From positions 1 to 40,534 of the forward strand of contig CANCLV010000006.1 in the NCBI GenBank assembly GCA_947378905.1: a stretch of DNA of 40,534 bases, read 5' to 3'. Positions within the stretch are counted from its first letter, which is position 1. Each line of letters begins with the position of its first letter. Shown here piece after piece: positions 7,350 through 14,670 of this stretch. Source of the stretch: Opitutia bacterium (lineage in GTDB: Bacteria; Verrucomicrobiota; Verrucomicrobiia; Opitutales; UBA953). The position numbers were made by a program, and so were the translations under genes. Below the pieces are notes generated by a model, which saw nothing but the letters and a program-made list of their open reading frames with translations, was not told the origin of the DNA and did no database searches.

Positions 7350-9035
7350 TTATTCGTTAGAGCTTAAATTACGAACCAACTCATCAATCGTCGTTAGTCC
7401 AGCGACAACCTTTTCCCAGCCAGCTCGCGCAAGTGGTCTCATACCGTTGGCAATCGCACGTTCCGTTAATTCGCGGTTACTGACGCGTGTGATAATTAAA
7501 TCATGTAGCGGCTTGGGATGGAAAATTTCGAAAACACCTACACGACCACGGTAACCCGTGTTGCGACAACGACGGCAACCCACAGGCTCACGCAATGAGG
7601 TAACTTGATTTAATTCGGGCTCACCCATTCCAAGCGATTCTAAAGCAGGTAATAAACGCGCGCGGTTAACGGGCACGTCCTTGGCACAGTCTGAGCAGAG
7701 TCGACGAACTAATCTCTGGGCAATCACCAGCTCAACAGCAGATCCAACGAGGAAGGGTTCTACACCCATATCGATTAATCGAGTAATCGCTCCAGGTGCA
7801 TCATTGGTGTGCAGGGTTGAAAACACTAAGTGACCAGTGAGAGAAGCCCGAATAGAAATTTCGGCAGTTTCTAAATCACGAATTTCACCCACCATAATTA
7901 CATCAGGGTCTTGTCGCAGGGTGCTACGCAAGGCATTCGCGAACGTGAGGCCTATTTCTGCTTTAGTTTGTACCTGATTAGCACCAGGCACTTCGTACTC
8001 GATAGGATCCTCAATGGTTACGATTCGTAAATCAGGAGAATTAATTTCTCTTAAGAAAGCGTTGAGCGTGGTCGATTTACCTGAGCCCGTTGGACCGGTA
8101 ACTAAAATAATTCCGTGCGGATAATCTAAAACTTTTCGGATAATCGCCTGTTCGTCGGGCGACATACCTATGCGATTCATATCGTAGGCTTCTTTGCGCT
8201 GATTAAGTAGACGCAACGAAACCGATTCTGCGTAAATTGTTGGAATCGTAGAAACGCGAATATCTAAAACATTTTTACCGTCGCGGAAATTAATACGTCC
8301 GTCTTGCGGCAAGCGACGCTCGGAAATATTCAAGCGTGCCATAATTTTTAAGCGCGAAATGATAGCGTCTTGGAAGCGTGCTAAATTATCAGGCAGTGGC
8401 ACCGGGATGAGAATTCCGTCGACGCGGTATCTTATTCTTAGATTTCCCTCTTGCGGTTCAAAATGAACGTCGGTCGCACCTTCTGCGACAGCTTGAGATA
8501 AAACATCGGTAACAAATCGAACTACGGCCGCATCGGCGTCTGCTTCGACGTCGGCGGACAGAGATTCCTGGGCGGGCAAATCTTCGCCTTCATCATCCAA
8601 GCTTCCGCCACCCACACCGTAGTTTTCGTTAATTAGTTGAGCAACGCGTTCGGGCAAAGCCAAAAACCATTTTGGGCGACGAGCAGAAAAGGTACTTATC
8701 CAGTCTAAGGTATCACTATCAGGCGGCAGTGGAGAAATTAAGTTTATCCGCCCTTCCTCTGCGCCGGTAATTAAAACAGGAACAACTTGGGTATCACTCG
8801 CTAATCTTGCGGGTAAAATTTTTACGCCCTGTAAATCAATCGCAGGCTCTTCCAAAACCGTTAATCCGGTGGCCTGAGCTAGTTGCGTTAATAATGCAGC
8901 TTCCGTAATATTTAATTGTTGGGCGAGAACCTTGAAACGATTTTCCCGAGGCGTTTCATTGATCAAACTTAACGCAGCATCACTCAGTTGGCCAGTAAGG
9001 CTCAGAGGCAATCCATGGCGAGTGGCCAACGACAT
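7350..9035 (-). CDS. gspE: Type II secretion hexameric ATPase GspE
   Basis: A 561-residue cytoplasmic traffic ATPase that powers pseudopilus assembly. An N-terminal GspE_N-like domain (about 30-130) is followed by an acidic linker (SLDDEGEDLP) and the catalytic part. Walker A is GPTGSGKST at about 314-322; an Asp box (IEDPIEY), a Walker B region (DPDVIMVGEIRD) and a His box (GHLVFSTLHTND) follow. A four-Cys zinc site is intact as two CxxC pairs near 447-450 and 487-490. It begins 3 nt after gspD and ends 2 nt before gspF. PilB-type pilus ATPases are similar, but linkage to pseudopilins and GspD favours GspE. Confidence 0.95.
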   Translation of the reverse strand: MSLATRHGLPLSLTGQLSDAALSLINETPRENRFKVLAQQLNITEAALLTQLAQATGLTVLEEPAIDLQGVKILPARLASDTQVVPVLITGAEEGRINLISPLPPDSDTLDWISTFSARRPKWFLALPERVAQLINENYGVGGGSLDDEGEDLPAQESLSADVEADADAAVVRFVTDVLSQAVAEGATDVHFEPQEGNLRIRYRVDGILIPVPLPDNLARFQDAIISRLKIMARLNISERRLPQDGRINFRDGKNVLDIRVSTIPTIYAESVSLRLLNQRKEAYDMNRIGMSPDEQAIIRKVLDYPHGIILVTGPTGSGKSTTLNAFLREINSPDLRIVTIEDPIEYEVPGANQVQTKAEIGLTFANALRSTLRQDPDVIMVGEIRDLETAEISIRASLTGHLVFSTLHTNDAPGAITRLIDMGVEPFLVGSAVELVIAQRLVRRLCSDCAKDVPVNRARLLPALESLGMGEPELNQVTSLREPVGCRRCRNTGYRGRVGVFEIFHPKPLHDLIITRVSNRELTERAIANGMRPLARAGWEKVVAGLTTIDELVRNLSSNE

Positions 9036-9038
9036 AAA

Positions 9039-11054
9039 TTATTTCGTGACGGGCTCGGCTGGGGTTTGATTAATCACCTTCTTTACTTCTTCGCTAATCG
9101 GCGTGGCGTTAATTCGGTTCATCGCATTTAAATTATCCACTGCGGAATTATTGAGGACATAAGGTCTCATAAATATAACTAGCTCCGTGCGCGTCGTTGA
9201 TTTTGTAGAGGATCCCAACAGGTCACCTAAGAATGGAATGGGGCCCAGGCGATTGGCGTCATTGAGACTCTGCGTGCGCTGTAATCCTCCCAACACGATA
9301 ATTTCTCCGCTCATCGCACTCACGAACGAGTCGGTGGAGCGACGGCCAATAATAGGCTGAAGATTTCCATCTAAAGTTACTTGTCCTAAAATATCTTCTA
9401 CTTGCTGAGTTACTTGTAATTGAACCGAGCCATCTTTACCAATGAGAGGTAAAACTTTTAGCTGAATACCAATATCGCGTTGAGAAACGGTTGAGCTACT
9501 TACCAAACCTGATGTGCCTGCGGTGGACTGGGTTCCCGTAATTACCGGACGGGATTCACCTACGAAAATAGTGGCTTCCTTATTATGGGTCGTGGTGATT
9601 GTCGGAACCGATAAAATCCGTGTATCACTCTTAGTAGGCGTTGTTGAAAGTGAAATGATACCGGTGAGATCATTGCCCTTCGCTAATGTGGCAAAAGCCG
9701 AGCCATTTCCGGCCAGTGTACCTCCGCCAAATGTACCGCTTACTCCGACTAATTTTCCGTTAGTTACGTTCATGCCCAATGCACTAATTCCACTCGTATC
9801 TTCGTCTTTTAGAGTAACTTCAGCAATGACCACTTCCACGCGTACCTGTGGGAGAACCACGTCCACTTTATCAATCAGTTGGTGAAGTAATCGTAAATCG
9901 TCCTTAGTACCTGAAACGACAATCGAATTACTGCGCACATCCGCCAAGACGGTAGTCATGCTGCTAAATTCATCGGCACCATTTTGCGCTGAACCAGAAT
10001 TAGCTGCGGAGGCAGCCGCAGGTGTATTCGCCGCAGGCGTAGAAACCCGGTTGGTGCCCGTCGTTGATTTTCCGCCACTCGCGGTGGTAGTCGCTTTCGT
10101 TTGTCCAGTGATTAACTGTGTAAGCAGTGTGGCAACTTCGGTGGCATTCGCATGACGTAAGAAAATAACATCCGTCATCGTGTTCGGGTCGGCATTCGCA
10201 TCGAGTGTCTCGATAAGGTTATCAAAGAAAGTGTGTTGATCGGCTGAACCAATTAAAATAATTCGGTTAGTTCTTTCGTCGGCGGTAAAAGTCGTACCAG
10301 TGCTTAAACGAAATGGCGCGCCAGCCGTTTGAGCGGGAGAACGCAGTAAGGTGGTGAGTTTAGTTACCACATCCGTAGCAATCGCGTGTTTAAGATTGTA
10401 CATCTTGGTTGCGACAACGTCCAACTGTGGTCGGTCGAGCTGATTAAGCAGTGTTTCTATTTTTTGCAGATTCATAATCGAATCTGTCACTAAGATGGCG
10501 TTGTTGCGGCCGAAATAAACTGGGGGAGTTGCAAGCGTTGCATTCAACATGCTCGCAATTTGCGTCACCACTTCCTGGCCATTGGCGTGCTTGAGCACAA
10601 AAATTTTAGAGGCAACGCGACCACTAGCAGGTAAATTCAAGGTGCTCTCGGTAATCAGCGAAGGTGATTCACTCTTCGCGACGTTGTTCGGAACTACTTT
10701 TAGAAAACGATCTCCTTGTTGAATGACCGCGACACCATTTAAATTTAACAATGTCTCAATCGCTAGAAGTGCCTCCGAACGCGTCGCGCCAGCTGGTAAA
10801 CTCAACGTGTATAAATTAGGAGGCAGTGCTTGCGGACGAAGTACGGTTTTGCCAGTCCACTTCTGTAAAAGATCTAGGACTTGAGCGATGGTATCATCAC
10901 GTAAAGAAACAGGCCCGACCTTGTCGTTGGGTGATAAGGTCGAAACCGGAGTGGCCACCGCTACGGCGGTAACAACGGTGGTATCAGCAGCAAAACCCTG
11001 GAGGGTTGAGACGGTAAAGACCCCGAGTATCAATAAATTCGAAAACTTTTTCAT
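9039..11054 (-). CDS. gspD: Type II secretion outer-membrane secretin GspD
   Basis: A 671-residue secretin forming the outer-membrane pore. I place the start at the ATG at 11054 because MKKFSNLLILGVFTVSTLQGFAAD is a clean signal peptide with a cut near GFA|AD. The frame stays open to 11276, but that extension has no signal-like sequence and would overlap the divergent neighbour. After the signal peptide come an N0-like domain (VSLRDDTIAQVLDLLQKWTG), repeated N1-N3 domains (each with KHANGQEVVTQIASML-type helices), a Gly/Ser/Ala-rich linker, then the secretin domain (VRVEVVIAEVTL, VPTITTTHNKEATIFVGE, LVIFMRPYV). No pilotin gene is evident. It is first in the gspD-E-F operon. Confidence 0.93.
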   Translation of the reverse strand: MKKFSNLLILGVFTVSTLQGFAADTTVVTAVAVATPVSTLSPNDKVGPVSLRDDTIAQVLDLLQKWTGKTVLRPQALPPNLYTLSLPAGATRSEALLAIETLLNLNGVAVIQQGDRFLKVVPNNVAKSESPSLITESTLNLPASGRVASKIFVLKHANGQEVVTQIASMLNATLATPPVYFGRNNAILVTDSIMNLQKIETLLNQLDRPQLDVVATKMYNLKHAIATDVVTKLTTLLRSPAQTAGAPFRLSTGTTFTADERTNRIILIGSADQHTFFDNLIETLDANADPNTMTDVIFLRHANATEVATLLTQLITGQTKATTTASGGKSTTGTNRVSTPAANTPAAASAANSGSAQNGADEFSSMTTVLADVRSNSIVVSGTKDDLRLLHQLIDKVDVVLPQVRVEVVIAEVTLKDEDTSGISALGMNVTNGKLVGVSGTFGGGTLAGNGSAFATLAKGNDLTGIISLSTTPTKSDTRILSVPTITTTHNKEATIFVGESRPVITGTQSTAGTSGLVSSSTVSQRDIGIQLKVLPLIGKDGSVQLQVTQQVEDILGQVTLDGNLQPIIGRRSTDSFVSAMSGEIIVLGGLQRTQSLNDANRLGPIPFLGDLLGSSTKSTTRTELVIFMRPYVLNNSAVDNLNAMNRINATPISEEVKKVINQTPAEPVTK

Positions 11055-11108
11055 TAGATTATTGGGGGAGGTAAACAATTGGGTGTGTAGCACGTGAATG
11101 GGGTCACT

Positions 11109-11114
11109 ACTATA
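11109..11114 (-). promoter_or_regulatory. Possible -10 element for gspD
   Basis: TATAGT on the minus strand lies 54 nt upstream of the preferred gspD ATG, in the 185-nt divergent intergenic region 11055-11239. No good -35 hexamer is seen at 16-18 nt. The same interval holds a short inverted repeat, GTGAA-N6-TTCAC, at 11177-11192. Weak evidence. Confidence 0.3.
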
Positions 11115-11239
11115 ACAACACCACCCACCAATAGTTCGATTGAATTTATTATCTAAAAATGACCCATAGGGGTATAGTGAACATTTTTTCACCTTTTTCT
11201 TGCTTTTAATCATATAACGCCCATATTGCAGACAGATTA

Positions 11240-11770
11240 ATGCGTGACGACATACCAGAATGGCTGGGTAAACCACCCCTCAGGGGAAGCGAAGCTTGGG
11301 AGATTTGGCTCATGCAATGGAGAAAATATGCACGCCACGAACTGAAGGATGATGCAGCCGATAATCCTGATTTTGATTACGGCCTTCTTTCGACCGAAGA
11401 GCGCTGGAGGGTGAATTTACGTTTAACAGTTAAAGAAAATATTGATGCAGGTCGCGAAGGACAAAACCCACCCGAGGTATCTCCAAAATCCGTAACCGAT
11501 CTCAATCACGCCGCTTTTGTTTCCTGGCAAGTGGGACGCTCAACCCGCACTCAAGATTTAGATATAGATACCACCGCAATAGAACAATGGGTGGCCAAAC
11601 GAATCAATGCGAGACGGCAACGCATTGCCCACGGTATTCGTTATGGATTTTTAGCCGGACTCGGGGCCGAGGCCTCTGCGCCTTCTTGGTCGACGCCCGA
11701 TTACGTCGCCGCCTACGAAGCGGCCTGGGAGATGGGCAACTTAATCGCCATCGAAACTGATCCACGCTGA
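11240..11770 (+). CDS. Hypothetical protein, soluble, unrecognised family
   Basis: A 176-residue protein that I do not recognise. It has no signal peptide or membrane helix and should be cytoplasmic. It is rich in Trp and charged residues, starting with DIPEWLGKPPLRGSEAWEIWLMQWRKYARHEL. The C-terminal third has a basic helix (AKRINARRQRIAHGIRYGF) followed by a small-residue stretch and an acidic end (YEAAWEMGNLIAIETDPR). Codon use and composition match the neighbours, so it looks like a real resident gene. It diverges from gspD and is followed by rmuC after 58 nt. No function is proposed. Confidence 0.75.
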   Translation: MRDDIPEWLGKPPLRGSEAWEIWLMQWRKYARHELKDDAADNPDFDYGLLSTEERWRVNLRLTVKENIDAGREGQNPPEVSPKSVTDLNHAAFVSWQVGRSTRTQDLDIDTTAIEQWVAKRINARRQRIAHGIRYGFLAGLGAEASAPSWSTPDYVAAYEAAWEMGNLIAIETDPR

Positions 11771-11828
11771 AGGTTGCGTTTTAAGCGCCCACACGTTAGT
11801 CTGCTTTCTACTAAATTTATTATATTTT

Positions 11829-13154
11829 ATGGATATCATTATACCTGCATTACTCGGACTGCTCATCTTAGCTGTCGGCGTTTTAATTTATTTATACTCA
11901 ACGCAAAAAAATTCAGCGGCGGGCTCGAATAACCAAGACCTCCTCGTGCAGGATTTGAGATCTCAAATCAAGGCATTACAAGTCAGCCTACAAAATGAAC
12001 AGGACTTAAAAACCAAGGCCTTACAACGTGCTTCAGCAGCGGAAGCGATTGCGGAAAGTTCGAATTCTCAACTCACGGCCGCACAAACTAACTTTGCAAC
12101 AAACCTTGCACAGGTGCGTGCCGACTCAGAAAAAAATATCGCCGAACTTAAAGTGGCTTTTTCAAAAATGAGCACCGACGTGCTTAAAGGTATGACTCCT
12201 GATGTGACCAAAGAAGTAGCCATTAAAGTGGCTCCATTGATTTCTGAGGTGACGACCGCGCTGGAAAATTATCGGAGAAGTATGCAACAAAGTATTTTAG
12301 GCCAAGACCAAGCTATCGCTGCCGTGAATGCACAAATGACGCAAATGGCTGAAGCTACTAAATTACTTTCCTCGAGTACCAATGATTTTACCGCGGTATT
12401 AAAATCTTCTCAACATCGCGGCAAATGGGGCGAACAAACATTAAGAAACGTCGTCGACTCAGCCGGCATGAGCAGCCTTTGTGATTATAGCGAACAAGTT
12501 TCTACCGACGACACACGCCCCGATTTAATTGTCCGCATTCCGGTTAATCGCTGTGTGATTATTGACTCCAAGGTGCCTGAGTTTGATGTAGCTCTCGCTA
12601 ATCAATCCGCCCCCAACCGCAAAGAGCTTGTTGAAGATCATGCCAAAAAATTACTTAAGACTATCAAAGACTTGGCCGCTAAGAATTATGCTTCGAAAAA
12701 GCAGAACGGCCTACAACCTTTTGAGAAAGTTGTTTTATTTTTACCGGCCGAGTCACTCTTAAGTACAGCGTTAGAGGGCGATAATAAGTTAATCCTTAAA
12801 GCTAATGAGGAAAATATTCTAATTGCGACACCGGCTACCCTTCTAGGGTTTTTAAGTGCCATTAATTTAACCTGGCAACAACACAAACAATCTGAAAATG
12901 CTGGAAAAATAGCGGAAGACGCGCGCGAACTCTATGAGCGTGTGGAAAAGTTCGTCGAACATGTCAGCAAAGTGAGGAACAGTCTACACTCCGCTACTGA
13001 AAACTTTAATAAAGCAATCGGAAGTTATGAAACACGTGTTCGCCCACAAGGTGAAAAGCTCCGCGCCTTAGGTGTAGCCGAAGGACGCGACAGTTTAGAG
13101 TCTATTCCTGACGCGAGCACTGATATCCGAAGAATTGAAGGCTCTGCTGATTAA
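11829..13154 (+). CDS. rmuC: RmuC family protein (DNA recombination)
   Basis: A 441-residue RmuC homologue. The N-terminus is a membrane anchor (about residues 3-24, IIPALLGLLILAVGVLIYLY), followed by a long predicted coiled coil (about 40-130) and the conserved nuclease-like domain: SSQHRGKWGEQTLRNVVDSAGM, RPDLIVRIPVNRCVIIDSKVP and FLPAESLLSTAL. The Asp and Lys of IDSKVP correspond to the PD-(D/E)xK-like core of the family. RmuC limits inversions at short inverted repeats in E. coli; the biochemical activity is not well settled. The length is typical. An AT-rich leader without a Shine-Dalgarno motif precedes the ATG. Confidence 0.93.
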   Translation: MDIIIPALLGLLILAVGVLIYLYSTQKNSAAGSNNQDLLVQDLRSQIKALQVSLQNEQDLKTKALQRASAAEAIAESSNSQLTAAQTNFATNLAQVRADSEKNIAELKVAFSKMSTDVLKGMTPDVTKEVAIKVAPLISEVTTALENYRRSMQQSILGQDQAIAAVNAQMTQMAEATKLLSSSTNDFTAVLKSSQHRGKWGEQTLRNVVDSAGMSSLCDYSEQVSTDDTRPDLIVRIPVNRCVIIDSKVPEFDVALANQSAPNRKELVEDHAKKLLKTIKDLAAKNYASKKQNGLQPFEKVVLFLPAESLLSTALEGDNKLILKANEENILIATPATLLGFLSAINLTWQQHKQSENAGKIAEDARELYERVEKFVEHVSKVRNSLHSATENFNKAIGSYETRVRPQGEKLRALGVAEGRDSLESIPDASTDIRRIEGSAD

Positions 13155-13225
13155 TCATCAGTAAGTAAAAATTTTCAAAAGTGTAGTTGCACTAGATTTA
13201 GGATGTGTTTCTTTAAACCCCTCCT

Positions 13226-13822
13226 ATGCGCGCCGCCAAAGAAACTGTTGTTAGCATCGAATACACTTTAAAAGATGATCGCGGAAATATCCTCGATACG
13301 TCGGTCGGCCAAGCGCCCATGGAATATTTACACGGAGCGAGTAATATCATTCCCGGACTCGAACAAGCGGTTGAAGGTTTAGCTGCTGGAGAGTTTAAAG
13401 CGGTGTCCGTTCCTCCCGCATTAGGCTACGGAGAATACAGTGAAAAATTAATTCAGCGAGTTCCGCTGGATCGCTTTGGTGAAAATAAAGTTGAGGTTGG
13501 CATGCGCTTTCATGCCGAAACTAATTTGGGTATGCGCGTCTTGGTTATTCGTCATGTAGATGACAAAGAAGCGGTGCTTGATGGAAATCATGAGCTCGCC
13601 GGCAAGACTCTTCATTTTGATGTAAAGGTTGTCAGCGTTCGCGCGGCTGAACTCAGTGAACTAGCCCACGGACATCCGCACCAATCAGGCGGTTGCTGTG
13701 GTGGCGGTGGGGGTGGAGGTTGCGGCTGCTCGAGTGAATCCGAAGAATCCTGCGACACCTCTAAGAAATCATCCGATGAACAAGGCGGATGTGGTCAAGG
13801 TGGTTGCGGCTGCAGTCACTAA
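13226..13822 (+). CDS. slyD: SlyD-type FKBP peptidyl-prolyl isomerase with Cys/Gly/His metal-binding tail
   Basis: A 198-residue FKBP-family prolyl isomerase of the SlyD type. The split FKBP domain is at about 1-70 and 120-142, with the insert-in-flap domain between them (GENKVEVGMRFHAETNLGMRVLVIRHV). Signature stretches are PMEYLHGASNIIPGLEQAVEGL and PPALGYGEYSEK. After residue 145 comes a tail with His (HGHPH) and CC, CGC, CDT, GCGQGGCGC motifs, able to bind Ni or other soft metals as in E. coli SlyD. Probable roles are cytoplasmic protein folding and metal delivery; no hydrogenase or urease genes are nearby. The stop overlaps the osmC-like stop on the other strand by 4 nt. Confidence 0.9.
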   Translation: MRAAKETVVSIEYTLKDDRGNILDTSVGQAPMEYLHGASNIIPGLEQAVEGLAAGEFKAVSVPPALGYGEYSEKLIQRVPLDRFGENKVEVGMRFHAETNLGMRVLVIRHVDDKEAVLDGNHELAGKTLHFDVKVVSVRAAELSELAHGHPHQSGGCCGGGGGGGCGCSSESEESCDTSKKSSDEQGGCGQGGCGCSH

Positions 13823-14229
13823 GCCCAGAACCACTGTAAGTTAATTACCGTATCGTCGCGGAAGGATTGTTTTACTGGGCAAGCTTCGGCGGCTCGAATT
13901 AAACGTGGACGAAGTTCTTCAGGAATTCCGGCGGGCATCATCATTTTGATATCCAACTGTGCAATTCGACGTGGCGGAGTTTTCGTCATGTGTTTTTCGA
14001 TTTCCACTTTTAAGCCGGTGACATCGAGTGGAATCGATTTAGCCTGAATACCAATAATCGTAATCATGCATGTGGCCATTGATGCCGCCGCGAGATCGGT
14101 TGGTGAGAATGATCGGCCCTGGCCTTGATTATCAACTGGCGCATCGGTGATGATTTCTGCCCCTGAACCAGAATGCACTGCGCGTACCCTTAAGTCCCCT
14201 AAATAGTCACAAGATATTTTAATACTCAT
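13819..14229 (-). CDS. OsmC/Ohr family protein
   Basis: A 136-residue OsmC-like protein, probably a cytoplasmic thiol peroxidase or a relative. Both Cys of the family are present: C54 in AAASMATCMITIIG and C117 in AEACPVKQSF. The segment SPTDLAAASMATC is the central helix of the fold. In true Ohr and OsmC the two Cys reduce organic hydroperoxides. This protein belongs to the broader YhfA/OsmC-like branch, for which substrates are less certain. A nested palindrome lies directly before the start (14229-14254). The ferredoxin gene is upstream on the same strand with a 71-nt gap. It converges on slyD with a 4-nt overlap. Confidence 0.88.
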   Translation of the reverse strand: MSIKISCDYLGDLRVRAVHSGSGAEIITDAPVDNQGQGRSFSPTDLAAASMATCMITIIGIQAKSIPLDVTGLKVEIEKHMTKTPPRRIAQLDIKMMMPAGIPEELRPRLIRAAEACPVKQSFRDDTVINLQWFWA

Positions 14230-14254
14230 AGATTAAATCTACGAATAAGATTTA
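14229..14254 (-). promoter_or_regulatory. Nested AT-rich palindromes before osmC-like gene (possible operator)
   Basis: Two overlapping perfect inverted repeats: TAGATT-A-AATCTA at 14229-14241 and TAAATCT-N7-AGATTTA at 14234-14254. They abut the ATG of the osmC-like gene. The first resembles the TAnATT-A-AATnTA architecture of OhrR operators (known for some Ohr genes), but no regulator gene is in view. It could instead fold as an mRNA hairpin over the start. Confidence 0.4.
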
Positions 14255-14300
14255 GTAGGTCGAGGACAACCCACGTAATAAAATAGGTGAGACTAACTGC

Positions 14301-14537
14301 TTACGCGTCGCCGTCTTTACCAATCGCATCCACAGGGCAGCCTTCTAAAGCCTCCATGCACTTATCGATGCCTTCTTGGTTTTCGGGCTGTTTAAAAACA
14401 TATGAGTAGCCACCATCGTCTTGACGGGTGAAGAAGTCTGGAGCGGTTTCGCGGCAGAGATCACAATCAATGCATTGTGAGTCTACATAGAATTTTCCTG
14501 CAACACTCTCAGGACGTTTATCATTTTTATCAGCCAT
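14301..14537 (-). CDS. Small ferredoxin, [4Fe-4S] type
   Basis: A 78-residue acidic ferredoxin. Cys ligands are C22, C25 and C28 (CIDCDLC) and C67 in EGCPVDAI, the pattern of a single-cluster [4Fe-4S] ferredoxin; C60 is an additional Cys. The block between, TAPDFFTRQDDGGYSYVFKQPE, is typical of this short ferredoxin group, often called fer or Fdx64-like. It is a cytoplasmic electron carrier whose partner enzyme is not identifiable here. It is the first gene of a minus-strand pair with the osmC-like gene. The 133-nt gap to purM contains divergent promoter elements. Confidence 0.9.
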   Translation of the reverse strand: MADKNDKRPESVAGKFYVDSQCIDCDLCRETAPDFFTRQDDGGYSYVFKQPENQEGIDKCMEALEGCPVDAIGKDGDA

Positions 14538-14546
14538 GATTCTTGG

Positions 14547-14575
14547 AAAAGTGAACAGTGGAGGGAGTCTGTCAA
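14547..14575 (-). promoter_or_regulatory. Possible promoter of the ferredoxin gene
   Basis: A perfect TTGACA -35 (14570-14575, minus strand) with a 17-nt spacer to ACTTTT (14547-14552). The -10 match is poor, so the call depends mainly on the -35 and on position before the ATG at 14537. The predicted leader would be very short and lacks a Shine-Dalgarno motif. Confidence 0.3.
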
Positions 14576-14625
14576 GATTCCGTCATTAATTATGACCCTT
14601 AAAGATTAAATTCCTAGAATGTGCG

Positions 14626-14659
14626 TTGACCCTTTCGCGTTAATAAAGGTATTTATAAT
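14626..14659 (+). promoter_or_regulatory. Possible promoter of purM
   Basis: TTGACC (14626-14631) is followed at 18 nt by TATTTA and at 22 nt by a perfect TATAAT (14654-14659). The TATAAT ends 11 nt before the purM ATG. Spacing to the better -10 is too long, so the exact pair is unclear. Confidence 0.35.
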
Positions 14660-14670
14660 CATTCTCTCCG

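Noticed and set aside
11055..11276. 74-residue N-terminal extension of GspD in the open frame
   Set aside because: It has no signal-like sequence, while a clean signal peptide begins at the ATG at 11054. It would also overlap the start of the divergent gene at 11240.
13698..13732. Gly-rich GGT/GGC tract in slyD as a repeat element
   Set aside because: It encodes the metal-binding tail and uses mixed codons, so it reads as coding composition and not as a microsatellite.
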